Source of the DNA: Agathobaculum sp. Marseille-P7918
GTDB taxonomy: Bacteria > Bacillota > Clostridia > Oscillospirales > Butyricicoccaceae
Reading direction: 5' to 3'
Length of the DNA stretch: 64,000 nucleotides
Assembly (NCBI RefSeq): GCF_900625105.1
Contig: NZ_UYYD01000002.1
Location: 310,001 to 374,000 of the forward strand
Made by a program: the position numbers and the translations under genes. How positions within the stretch are numbered: position 1 is the stretch's first letter; each line of letters opens with the position of its first letter. Below the pieces are notes generated by a model. That model saw nothing but the letters and a program-made list of their open reading frames with translations. It searched no databases and was not told where the DNA came from. Below are positions 40,123-48,347 of the stretch, piece by piece.

Positions 40123-41769
40123 TCAAAGTTCTTTTACTTGAATATCAAATGCCTTCGCCCGGCCGATGATCTCATCGACCGCGGCGTTTTTTTGTATCAC
40201 GGGTTCGTCGCCCGCCTCGCGCACCTTGACCTTGATCGGCGCGCCCGCGAGCGCGGCCGCCTGTTCACGGATGACCTTCATGGTCGGCTCCGCCTTGGCG
40301 AGCATGGCGGTGATGCCGTCCTCGCACAGGATGACGAGCGCCCCGTCCTCCAGAATGCCCTTGGCGGACAGCTTGAGGTTGGTGTGCGCGCCCGTGTTGA
40401 TCTTGCCGGTCAGCGCTTCGAGCAGCTGCGGCCACTGCGGCCAGTCCGCCGCCGACGGCTGCGCCTGTGCCTTGGATTTTGCCGCGGGTTGCCCCGCTGC
40501 CGCCTCTTCCGCCGCCCAAACCGGCGCGTCGCCGTCATCCGGCGGGGGCGGTGCGTCCTCATCGCCCGGCGGAGGCGGCGTGTCGTCCACGCGCGCCGCG
40601 GTCTGTGTCGGTGCGGCCGCGACCGGCACGCCGTGCTTGATTTTTTCCTCGAGCGCTTCCACGCGCCCGCTCAGCGTATCGTATTGCTCCGCGCCCAGAC
40701 TGCACAGCCGCACAGCGCACAGCTCGGCTTCCACGCGGCGGTTGGCCGCGCTGCGCATGCGGTCGAGCGCCTCGCCGATCACGCGGCTCCACGCGATGAG
40801 TGTGGACGAGGCCAGCCCGTCGCACAGTTTTTGCAGGCTTTTGACCGTATACGCCGGGGAAATCAGCGCGGACACATCGGTCTTGCTGGTTTTGACCAGC
40901 AGCGCGTCGCGGATCAGGCCCAGCATCTGGTCGTAAACCGCGGCGAGATCGCGTCCCGCGTTATAATAGTCGTCAATCAGCGTGACCGCCGCCGCGAGAT
41001 CGCCGTTTTTCAGGTGTTCGGCCAAGCGGATGCCGTCGTCCTGCCCGAGGACGCCCAGCGCCGTGGTCACGGTCTGCTCGTCCACCGCACCGGCAGCCGC
41101 CGCGCGGTCGAGCATGGAGAGCGCGTCGCGCATCGCGCCGTCGGCCAGCCGCGCAATCAGCCGCGCCGCGCCGTCGGTCAGTTCGATGCCCTCGCCCGCG
41201 GCCACATCCAGCAGACGACGCGCGATGTCCTCCGCGCCGATGCGCCGGAAATCGAACCGCTGGCAGCGCGACAGGATGGTCGCGGGCACCTTGTGCAGCT
41301 CGGTCGTCGCCAGAATGAACAGCACATGCTCGGGCGGCTCTTCAAGCGTCTTGAGCAGCGCGTTGAACGCGCCGATCGAGAGCATGTGCACCTCGTCGAT
41401 GATGAACACGCGTTTTTTCACCTGCGCGGGCGTGTAGCGCGTCTCGTCGCGCAGGTCGCGGATGTTGTCCACGCCGTTGTTGGACGCCGCGTCGATCTCG
41501 GTCACGTCGAGCACCGAGCCATCCAGAATGCCGCGGCAGGCCGCGCACTCGTTGCACGGGTCGCCGTTGACCGGATGCTCGCAGTTGACCGCACGCGCCA
41601 AAATCTTCGCGCAGGTGGTCTTGCCCGTGCCGCGCGTACCGGTGAACAGGTACGCGTGGCTGAGCCGTCCGCTGCGGAGCTGCGCACGCAGCGTATCCGT
41701 CACATGCTGCTGGCCAATCACGTCGGCAAAGGTCTGCGGCCGCCATTTGCGGTACAGCGCCTGATACAT
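40123..41769 (-). CDS. dnaX: DNA polymerase III subunits gamma and tau
   Basis: Protein of 548 aa. AAA+ clamp-loader ATPase with Walker A GTRGTGKTT (about 44-52), a zinc module (CEHPVNGDPCNECAACRG), Walker B FIIDEVHML and sensor 1 ILATTE. Domain III and a Pro/Asp-rich linker (about 395-430) precede a tau-like C-terminal region. The start at 41769 is the conserved MYQALYRKWRPQTF; the frame is open further, but GAAAGGGG precedes this ATG. Its neighbours ybaB, recR and the SRP RNA upstream give the classic Firmicutes order. Confidence 0.97.
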   Translation of the reverse strand: MYQALYRKWRPQTFADVIGQQHVTDTLRAQLRSGRLSHAYLFTGTRGTGKTTCAKILARAVNCEHPVNGDPCNECAACRGILDGSVLDVTEIDAASNNGVDNIRDLRDETRYTPAQVKKRVFIIDEVHMLSIGAFNALLKTLEEPPEHVLFILATTELHKVPATILSRCQRFDFRRIGAEDIARRLLDVAAGEGIELTDGAARLIARLADGAMRDALSMLDRAAAAGAVDEQTVTTALGVLGQDDGIRLAEHLKNGDLAAAVTLIDDYYNAGRDLAAVYDQMLGLIRDALLVKTSKTDVSALISPAYTVKSLQKLCDGLASSTLIAWSRVIGEALDRMRSAANRRVEAELCAVRLCSLGAEQYDTLSGRVEALEEKIKHGVPVAAAPTQTAARVDDTPPPPGDEDAPPPPDDGDAPVWAAEEAAAGQPAAKSKAQAQPSAADWPQWPQLLEALTGKINTGAHTNLKLSAKGILEDGALVILCEDGITAMLAKAEPTMKVIREQAAALAGAPIKVKVREAGDEPVIQKNAAVDEIIGRAKAFDIQVKEL

Positions 41770-41805
41770 TGCGTCCCAACCCCTTTCTGCTCTATGATAC
41801 CACAA

Positions 41806-41995
41806 AAGAGGCGGGCGCAAGCCCGCCTCCCAGCGTTCTCTCTGCGCGCCATGCGCGCAATTCATCAAAAGTCCAGCTCTGCCGGACTTTTGATACCCCG
41901 ACCCAGCCGCCTTGGGCGGCGTCATTCGGGTATCGAAAGCAGGTTTCTACCGGAACCTGCTTTCGTATATAGGGGACTTTTAAAGTCCCCTATAC
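41806..41995 (-). repeat. Modular multi-hairpin intergenic repeat, copy A
   Basis: Between the SRP RNA and dnaX, in the same transcriptional sense (minus). In that sense: TATAGGGGACTTT/AAAGTCCCCTATA; GAAAGCAGGTT/AACCTGCTTTC; an ATACCC/GGGTAT stem closing over GCCGCC-CAA-GGCGGC; ATCAAAAGTCC/GGACTTTTGAT; GCGCGC...GCGCGC; and last GAGGCGGGC/GCCCGCCTC with TTTT, a terminator. The order of the modules is the same in copy B at 52.7 kb, with paired changes in stems. It probably ends SRP RNA transcription or shapes the dnaX leader. No protein is encoded in it. Confidence 0.75.
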
Positions 41996-41998
41996 GTT

Positions 41999-42305
41999 CT
42001 GTTCAGCGCCCCACAAGACCGCACGCGGTCGATTCGAAAGCGCACGCCCGGCTGCCTTTCCGCGGTTTGGACTCAAAATCGGCAGCTCTGCGGCACACGA
42101 TGGTTTCCGCTTAATGCTGCTCGGTTCCCCGCCTGACATGGTTCACGGTCCTCCGTTGCGCAGTACCGGTCTCTCATCGCCCTGTTGGCAGCGGCTTCGC
42201 CGCGCGCACGTCCCTCCTCGCCCGCATCATCCCCGCTGTAGCGGATTGCGGGTACAGGACACCGCTAACGCCCCGATGTGTGCGGCCTTGTGCGGCGCTG
42301 AACAG
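41999..42305 (-). ncRNA. ffs: Signal recognition particle RNA, large (Alu-containing) Bacillus type
   Basis: Minus strand, about 307 nt. The 5' Alu region matches the Bacillus scRNA pattern: GTTAGCGGTGTCCTGTACC followed by CGCAATCCGCT. The S domain has GAACCATGTCAGG, then CGG-GGAA-CCG, then AGCAGCATTAAG, the invariant asymmetric loop with a GGAA tetraloop, closed here by CGG/CCG instead of UCC/GGA. The ends pair in a helix of about 25 bp (CTGTTCAGCGCC with GGCGCTGAACAG, then CACAAGGCCGCAC with its partner). The RNA with Ffh targets membrane and secreted proteins. Its place just upstream of dnaX is the usual one in Firmicutes. Exact ends are judged from the pairing. Confidence 0.93.
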
Positions 42306-42340
42306 ATATTCGGTTGTTAGTCTATGCCTTCCGGCGGATT

Positions 42341-44794
42341 TTATGCCTCCGGGTCGTCAGGCGGCGGTGTGGTCTCCCCGCCGGTGTTGCCGCCGGTCTC
42401 GCCACCGGTCGAGCCGCCGGTTTCTCCGCCCGTCGAGCCGCCGGTATTGCCGCCGGTCTCTCCGCCTGCGTTGCCGCCGGTATTGCCGCCCGTCGAACCG
42501 CCTTCCGGATCAGTCGGGGTGACCGTCTGGCCGGTTTCCGGATCGATCGAAGGATCGTTGGTATCAGTCGGCTTCTGTTCGTCCGGCTTCTGCTGCTCTT
42601 CGGGTTCCTCTTCTTCTTCGTCCGCCCAATCAGTCACGCCGACGGTCGCGAAGTTGTATTTCGTAGTGATGCCCTGATGACTGCACGTCTCGGTCGGCAC
42701 TTGATCCTTCCAGAAGCGGCCGGAAGCGGCGCGTCCCGCCGCACGGCAGGCACCGGACGCCAGCAAGCCGGTATCCATGCAGTAGGTCACGGTCTCAAAG
42801 TCCTGCGGGTGCGAGTCGAATACCAGACCGGAATCGCCCTCATGCACCTTCTGCATGACCTTCAGCCAGATCGCCGCAGCGTTGCGGCCGTACAAGCCGT
42901 TGAGTGTGTAGTTATGCTCATAACCGACCCAAACCGCAGCCGAATACTCCGGCGTTACGCCGCAGAACCAGATATCGGTGTTGGAGGTCGTGGTACCGGT
43001 CTTGCCGGCAGTCTCCACACCGGAGATCTGTGTGCCGGACGCGGTACCGTATGCGGTAACGTTTTGCAGGCACTCGAGCATATAGTACGCGGTGCGCACA
43101 TTCTCAAAGCCCAGATCGGTGCTCGGGTTGTTTTCCAGCACGACGTTGCCTTCGGAGTCCTCGACCTTGGTATAGGTGCGGGTACCGCCGTAGACGCCTT
43201 CGTTGATGAAGGTGGCAAAGCCGCCCGCCATCTCGCGCACGGTCACGCCGTCGGTCAGCGCGCCCAGTGCCAGCGGCGAATAGTCGATATCGCTCTTGAC
43301 CGTGCCGTCCTCATAGGTGCGGCTGCCCACCAGCGCGTCGCCGAAGCCCAGGCGCTGGGTCAGGAAATCATACGAAGCCTGCGGGGTCAGCATACTCATC
43401 ACCTGCACGGCGATGGTGTTGACCGAGCTGGTGATACCACTCTTGATCGTCATGGCGTTGCCGGTCGGCATCTTGCCGTCGTTCATCGGCCAGGGCTTGC
43501 CGTCGTCGCCGATCTCCAGCGGCTTGTCGTAAACCGTGGTGCTGGGCACGATAATGCCCTTGTCCATCGCCGGTCCGTAAGTGGACAGCGGCTTGAACGA
43601 AGAACCGGGCTGACGGCGCGCATCGGTTGCATACGAGAAGGCCAGATTTTCGGTCTTTTCGCCGCGTCCGCCCGCAATGGCAACAATGTTGCCCTGTTTG
43701 TCCGTGATAACCATGGCGCTCTGCGGCCGCTCGCCGTATTTCTCCGTGGTCGGGAATACCGAGTCGTCCGCCCAGACCTCATCGACGATCTGCTGGATTT
43801 CAGGGTCGATCGTTGCATAGATCTTCAGACCGCCCGAGGCAACCATGTTGCTGGCCACCTGCTCGGAATAGCCCTTCTGCTCCATCAGATCCTGCGTTAC
43901 GTCCTTGATGACCGCATCGGTAAAGTAGGAATATACGTCGCTGATATCCTGCTGATACTGCTCGTAGGGGCGATAATTCAGCTCTTCCGCGACCGCTGCA
44001 TCGTACGTCGCCTGATCGATCATGCCCAGCTCGAGCATTTTGCCGAGGATGGCCGTCTGACGCTCCTTAACCTTGTCCGGATGGTTGTACGGATCGTAGA
44101 TCGACGGGTTGTTGGTCAGGCCCGCCAGCACCGCACATTCCGCAAGGCTCAGTTCGGAAACGTCCTTGCCGAAATAGGTCGTCGCGGCGGTTTTGACGCC
44201 GTAACAGTTATAGCCGAGGTAAATCGTATTGAGGTACATCTCGAGGATGCGGTCCTTGTCACCGATCTCATCCTCGAGCGCGAGCGCGCGGAAAATCTCG
44301 TTAACCTTACGCTTGACCGAATAATCGTTCTCGTCGGTCGCGTTTTTGATCAGCTGCTGGGTGATGGTAGAACCGCCGTACTGATCGTCGCCGACCAGCC
44401 AGTTGAACACCGCGCCGAAGGTGCGCTTCCAGTCCACACCGTGGTGCTTGTAGAAGCGTTCGTCCTCGATGGCGACCACCGCGTTTTTCAGGTTGTCCGG
44501 GATGTCCTCGCTGTCCACCCAAATGCGGTTTTCCGTGCCGCGGATGGTTTCATACAGCGTTTCCTCCCCGGTTTCAGAGTCCACCGTATAAATGAAAGAG
44601 TTGAGATCCAGGCCAAGGCCCTTGCTCAGGTCCTCCGCGGTTTCCTGCGCGGACGGGTTGATATACGCATGCACATAGTAGGCAAATGCAATGCCGCAGA
44701 AACAGGCGCAAAGCACACCGATAAGCAGCAGCGTCAGCAGCACGCGGGATATCGCATACCAGACGCCAGATCCTTTTCTTTTGCCAGTTGCCAA
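42341..44794 (-). CDS. Penicillin-binding protein 1A, bifunctional, with Gly-rich repeat tail (TTG start)
   Basis: Class A PBP of 817 aa. A membrane anchor is at about 16-40. The GT51 glycosyltransferase follows, with catalytic Glu in AIEDERFYKHHG and the motif GGSTITQQLIKN. The transpeptidase has the active-site SxxK in PGSSFKPL, SxN in SSVNT and KTGT in AGKTGTT. The last 70 residues are a low-complexity tail: Glu/Pro/Lys, then about a dozen TGG[ENS] units. AAGGAGG with 8 nt lies before a TTG at 44794; the upstream ATG (44824) has that ribosome site inside its frame, so the TTG is the more likely start. It makes and cross-links peptidoglycan. Confidence 0.92.
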   Translation of the reverse strand: MATGKRKGSGVWYAISRVLLTLLLIGVLCACFCGIAFAYYVHAYINPSAQETAEDLSKGLGLDLNSFIYTVDSETGEETLYETIRGTENRIWVDSEDIPDNLKNAVVAIEDERFYKHHGVDWKRTFGAVFNWLVGDDQYGGSTITQQLIKNATDENDYSVKRKVNEIFRALALEDEIGDKDRILEMYLNTIYLGYNCYGVKTAATTYFGKDVSELSLAECAVLAGLTNNPSIYDPYNHPDKVKERQTAILGKMLELGMIDQATYDAAVAEELNYRPYEQYQQDISDVYSYFTDAVIKDVTQDLMEQKGYSEQVASNMVASGGLKIYATIDPEIQQIVDEVWADDSVFPTTEKYGERPQSAMVITDKQGNIVAIAGGRGEKTENLAFSYATDARRQPGSSFKPLSTYGPAMDKGIIVPSTTVYDKPLEIGDDGKPWPMNDGKMPTGNAMTIKSGITSSVNTIAVQVMSMLTPQASYDFLTQRLGFGDALVGSRTYEDGTVKSDIDYSPLALGALTDGVTVREMAGGFATFINEGVYGGTRTYTKVEDSEGNVVLENNPSTDLGFENVRTAYYMLECLQNVTAYGTASGTQISGVETAGKTGTTTSNTDIWFCGVTPEYSAAVWVGYEHNYTLNGLYGRNAAAIWLKVMQKVHEGDSGLVFDSHPQDFETVTYCMDTGLLASGACRAAGRAASGRFWKDQVPTETCSHQGITTKYNFATVGVTDWADEEEEEPEEQQKPDEQKPTDTNDPSIDPETGQTVTPTDPEGGSTGGNTGGNAGGETGGNTGGSTGGETGGSTGGETGGNTGGETTPPPDDPEA
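42365..42495 (-). repeat. 12-bp tandem repeats in the PBP1A tail
   Basis: Around ten imperfect 12-bp units on the minus strand encode TGG[ENS] (for example GGCGGCAATACC and GGCGGCTCGACG). They are in frame, so gain or loss of a unit would change tail length and keep the protein intact. Confidence 0.7.
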
Positions 44795-44991
44795 TTCGGT
44801 TTCCTCCTTGCCCGCCGGGTCCATGCCGCGGGTCTTATCAGGTCGGACGCAGCAGCCGTCCGTTTTGTTCCCGATATCTTATCAAAATACGCAGTTTTTT
44901 ATCTTCTTTCCGTCATTATACCACAGAAACAGGGGTTTTAAAAGCAGGCTTTTTCCGCCCTCTCCGAGGATAACAACAGTCGTTCGCGGCT

Positions 44992-45020
44992 ATTATACCA
45001 CATTATTCCGCAAATTCCAA
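44992..45020 (-). promoter_or_regulatory. Promoter of the PBP1A gene
   Basis: Minus strand: TTGGAA (45020-45015), 17 nt, TATAAT (44997-44992), giving a leader of about 190 nt. A second TATAAT at 44920-44915 may be an additional start. The 280-bp space between the PBP1A gene and the next plus-strand gene holds no other gene that I can see. Confidence 0.6.
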
Positions 45021-45106
45021 ACAAATTTTACGTCCGGCACGGAATACTTTCCGCAATTCGGGGCATACTGCAAGAAAATTCTCCCGGAATAAAGGAGGTC
45101 ATTTCC

Positions 45107-45439
45107 ATGATGCAGGGGTTTTACATGCTCGCCATGCTGCGCGCCCGGCGGCAGCGGCGCATCGCGCTGCTGGCCTGTGCGGCGGCGCTCATCAGCGCTT
45201 TTTTTGCCGCGCGCGTCTGGTTTTCCGCCCCGGCCGTGCCCGCCAGCACGACCGAACTGCCCTATGTGGCGCAGAGTGAGGACGGCCGTCTGGTTGTCTC
45301 GCGCGGCGGCGAGGTCGTCATCCGCACGGATATCGACGTGCGCACGCTGCCTTCCGCCGACCGCGAAGCGCTCGAGCAGGGCGTGCTGCTGTCGGACACA
45401 CAGGCGCTGGCGCGCCTGCTCGAGGACTACAGCTCATAA
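45107..45439 (+). CDS. BofC-like small membrane-anchored protein
   Basis: Protein of 110 aa. One hydrophobic helix is at about 20-40, then a short outer domain YVAQSEDGRLVVSRGGEVVIRTDIDVRTLPSADREALEQGVLLSDTQALARLLEDYSS. The end (LP.AD...LE.G......AL..LLEDY.S) is the pattern of the BofC C-terminal domain and of many Clostridial relatives. BofC controls SpoIVB signalling in Bacillus sporulation; the same job here is uncertain. AAAGGAGG with 8 nt precedes the ATG. Confidence 0.7.
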   Translation: MMQGFYMLAMLRARRQRRIALLACAAALISAFFAARVWFSAPAVPASTTELPYVAQSEDGRLVVSRGGEVVIRTDIDVRTLPSADREALEQGVLLSDTQALARLLEDYSS

Positions 45440-45472
45440 AAACGACGGGCAGACGCCCGTCGTTTTTTGCAT
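45438..45472. terminator. Bidirectional terminator after the BofC-like gene
   Basis: ACGACGGGC-AGAC-GCCCGTCGT followed by TTTTT; it also serves the gene ending at 45478 on the other strand. Confidence 0.92.
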
Positions 45473-45477
45473 CTTTT

Positions 45478-47202
45478 TTATGATGCCGCGCTGTCCAGCA
45501 TTTTTGCGATCTCGTCGCTTGTAACAACCTGATCCGGGTCCGGCAGCTGCACTTCGCTGCCCGCGGGGGCGTTCTGCTGCGACCACGACAGCGCGATCTC
45601 GGTGATGCTGTCGTTTTTCACATGTGCGGTCAGCGCCGCTTCGCCTTTCCGCGTGTCCCCGGCAAAGGTCAGCGTCGCCAGCGCGTCGCTGTCCCAGTCC
45701 CGCAGGCGGCAGGCCGCCTCGCCCTCGATGCTGCCGTCCGACAGGTCGAGCGTATAGGTAGCAGAAGCATACCCTTCTTCCGCCGGCAGCGGCACGGACA
45801 GCTTCGCTGTGTACCGTGTACCGCTCTGGGTGAAGCAATCGTCGCCCGCAAGATATGCGGCCGCATCCGCCGCCTGCTGCACTTCATCCCACAAAGTGCT
45901 GTAAGTCTGCGTGCAATTCTGCTCAGCAGCGCCGACCACCATCGCGCCCACGGACGACATATCGAACGTAAACACGGTCTCGAGCAGCGGGCTTTCCACC
46001 CCAGCCAATTCATCCATCACATCGGCAAAAACGATCCATTGATCCCCCGGCAGCGATACGCCGTAAGCCCCTTCCAGCACCGCCATCAGCAGCGGGCAGC
46101 GCAGGTACAGCGTGCCGTTTTCCGCATCCCAGATCATCTCCAGCCGGGCGTTTTGCAGCCGATCCTGCCATGCGGCCAGCTGCGCGGACAGCGTTTGCTC
46201 GTCATCCCAACCATATTGGTCATATTCCCGCGCAAACAGCGTCACCAGCCCGTGCAGGTCGGCCTGCACGTCCACCGTCATGCCGCCGCTGCCGTCAACG
46301 ACCTCGAGCGTGCCGTCGAGCAGCGTCGTGGTCTCGTCGCCGTCGATCGAGTTGAGCTGGGTAAACAATACCCGCAGCGCCAGCGCGGTGCGCATGGTCT
46401 GCGCCGGGTCGCGCACGGGCTGCGCGGCCAGCCACCGGTTGACGACGGAAAACCGCTCGTCCACCTGCGCGACCAGCGCGTCCCGGTCATACAATACGGC
46501 TACCTGCTGGTAATCGTCCCACTGCACGGTCAGGCCGAAGGCCTCGGCAAAAAACCGCACCGGCACATAGGTGCGCCCCTCCTTTTCATAGGGGACGGCA
46601 TCCAGCTGCGTCGTTTTGAGCACCGCGCCGGTTTCCTCATCGGACAGCGTCAGCATGCCGCCGCCGAGCGCAAAATCACAGCGCACGCCGTCCCTGACCG
46701 CCGTGACCGCGCCGCTGTCATAATCGACTGTTGCGCCCAGCGCTTCCGCGATCGCGCGGAACGGCACCATCGTGCGGTCGTTTTTCATCTCCGGCTGTGC
46801 GTCCGGAAAATCGACTGTCTTGCCGTCCAGCTGCACGGAAACGGGCGGGATGTAGGCATAGCTTTCCATCATCACCAGCTGCATCGCGGCATAGCGCAGG
46901 AACTCCTCGCGGCTGCCGTAGTATTCTTCCGCCATCGCCCAGTCCCAGCCGGCATACCCCTCCTCGAATGCCTTGTCCGGGTCGGCGGTCAGCTCGGCCA
47001 AGTGGACCGCATACCGTTCCGTCACCCACTCGTAATCGACCGGGCCAAAAATCCACCCCTCCATCAGCGCATCCGCGCTCTCGAATCCCAGCTGCGCATA
47101 GAGCGGCGTGCCTGTCTCAGCCGCGGACGCCACGGGCAGCGCGCCGCACAGCAGCACCATCGCCAGAACGAGCGACAACCAGCGTTTCCTCTTCTGTTTC
47201 AT
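45478..47202 (-). CDS. Secreted protein with copper-amine-oxidase N-terminal-like domain
   Basis: Protein of 574 aa. A clear signal peptide (1-28; MKQKRKRWLSLVLAMVLLCGALPVASAAE) is followed by an N-terminal region with charged repeats. Residues about 120-245 form a copper amine oxidase N-terminal-like domain, seen as two halves: VSVQLDGKTVDFPDAQPEMKNDRTMVPFRAIAEALGATVDYD and YEKEGRTYVPVRFFAEAFGLTVQWDD. Such domains are cell-wall or surface modules in Clostridia and are not oxidases. The C-terminal 300 residues are a beta-rich unknown region. GAAAGGGGG precedes the ATG. It is divergent from the pdaA-type gene. Attachment to the wall is plausible. Confidence 0.8.
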   Translation of the reverse strand: MKQKRKRWLSLVLAMVLLCGALPVASAAETGTPLYAQLGFESADALMEGWIFGPVDYEWVTERYAVHLAELTADPDKAFEEGYAGWDWAMAEEYYGSREEFLRYAAMQLVMMESYAYIPPVSVQLDGKTVDFPDAQPEMKNDRTMVPFRAIAEALGATVDYDSGAVTAVRDGVRCDFALGGGMLTLSDEETGAVLKTTQLDAVPYEKEGRTYVPVRFFAEAFGLTVQWDDYQQVAVLYDRDALVAQVDERFSVVNRWLAAQPVRDPAQTMRTALALRVLFTQLNSIDGDETTTLLDGTLEVVDGSGGMTVDVQADLHGLVTLFAREYDQYGWDDEQTLSAQLAAWQDRLQNARLEMIWDAENGTLYLRCPLLMAVLEGAYGVSLPGDQWIVFADVMDELAGVESPLLETVFTFDMSSVGAMVVGAAEQNCTQTYSTLWDEVQQAADAAAYLAGDDCFTQSGTRYTAKLSVPLPAEEGYASATYTLDLSDGSIEGEAACRLRDWDSDALATLTFAGDTRKGEAALTAHVKNDSITEIALSWSQQNAPAGSEVQLPDPDQVVTSDEIAKMLDSAAS

Positions 47203-47369
47203 GGTTTTTTGCCCCCTTTCTATCCTTACCCTTATTGTACGCCCCGCCGCCCGCACCGTCCATTTGTGTTTTCTCCAGTTTTCCCGCGAAAAAGCAGGCA
47301 GTTTGCCCAGAGACCGCGGCATATCGGGCGCGGAACGCGCATACCGTATCACCAAGGGGGCGTTTACTT

Positions 47370-48212
47370 ATGTTCATCACCATCACCCGCGACACGCTGT
47401 ATCGCATTGGCGCGGCGGCGGGCGTGTGCGCGCTGCTGGCCGCGCTGTTTTTCCTGGTGCCGCACGACGACGGCGGTGCATCCGCGCAGGCCGCGGCCGA
47501 CGCGCAAAGCGCCGTGCCGACGTCGATCAGCGACTGGGGCCTGTCCTTCCAGACCGAAGGCCAACCGCCGGTCGGCAACGTATCAGCCGACACGCTGCGG
47601 CAATGGGACGCCTATTATGTGGGCGACACCACAAAAAACACCATTTACCTGACCTTTGACGCGGGCTACGAAAACGGAAACACAGGCGCAATTTTGGACG
47701 CGCTGAAAAAGCACAACGCGCCCGCGTGCTTTTTCGTCGTGGGCAACTTCATCGACTCCGCGCCCGAACTCGTGCAGCGCATGGTGGACGAAGGGCACAT
47801 CGTCGGCAACCACACGCTGCACCACCCGGATATGTCCTCGATCGCGGACGCGGACGCCTTCGCCGCCGAGCTGAACGGGCTGGAGGAGAAGTTCACCGCG
47901 CTGACCGGCCAGCCGATGCAGAAGTTCTACCGCCCGCCGCAGGGCAAATTCAGCGAGGAAAACCTCAAGCAGGCGCAGGCGCTCGGCTACACGACCGTGT
48001 TCTGGTCGCTGGCGTATGTGGACTGGTACACCGACAACCAGCCGACCGACGAACAGGCCTTTGCAAAGCTGCTGCCGCGCATCCATAACGGCGCGATCGT
48101 GCTGCTGCACTCGACGAGTGAAACCAACGCGCGCATCCTCGACGAGCTGCTCACCCGTTGGGAGAACGAGGGCTACACCTTCGGCAGCCTGGCCGACCTT
48201 GCCGCTTGCTGA
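47370..48212 (+). CDS. pdaA: Polysaccharide deacetylase, PdaA-like
   Basis: Protein of 280 aa. An N-terminal membrane helix (about 13-30) anchors it outside the cell. The NodB domain (about 85-270) has TFDAGYENGNT (general-base Asp, with the PdaA-type GYEN), HTLHHPDM (metal-binding His-x3-His) and RPPQGKFSEENL. PdaA removes N-acetyl from muramic acid to let muramic delta-lactam form in the spore cortex. The PdaA-like GYEN and RPPQGKFS features favour this over xylan or chitin deacetylases. It is divergent from the copper-amine-oxidase-domain gene. Confidence 0.87.
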   Translation: MFITITRDTLYRIGAAAGVCALLAALFFLVPHDDGGASAQAAADAQSAVPTSISDWGLSFQTEGQPPVGNVSADTLRQWDAYYVGDTTKNTIYLTFDAGYENGNTGAILDALKKHNAPACFFVVGNFIDSAPELVQRMVDEGHIVGNHTLHHPDMSSIADADAFAAELNGLEEKFTALTGQPMQKFYRPPQGKFSEENLKQAQALGYTTVFWSLAYVDWYTDNQPTDEQAFAKLLPRIHNGAIVLLHSTSETNARILDELLTRWENEGYTFGSLADLAAC

Positions 48213-48227
48213 ACCGGTTTGCCCCAT

Positions 48228-48268
48228 CCGCAAAGGCGGCGGCGCTTTGGGTGCCGCCGCCTTTGCGG
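48228..48268 (+). terminator. Hairpin after the pdaA-like gene
   Basis: CCGCAAAGGCGGCGGC / GCCGCCGCCTTTGCGG is a stem of 16 bp, but only a scattered T-tract follows (CTTGCTTGTTTTGCC). Confidence 0.6.
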
Positions 48269-48347
48269 GCAAACTTGCTTGTTTTGCCTTGTATTCCTGT
48301 GTTATACTGGGAACAGGACAAAACCAGACAGGAAAGGACGAACCCCT

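Noticed and set aside
45478-47202. Copper amine oxidase enzyme
   Set aside because: Only the small N-terminal-like domain is present, with no catalytic topaquinone domain. It is called a surface protein.
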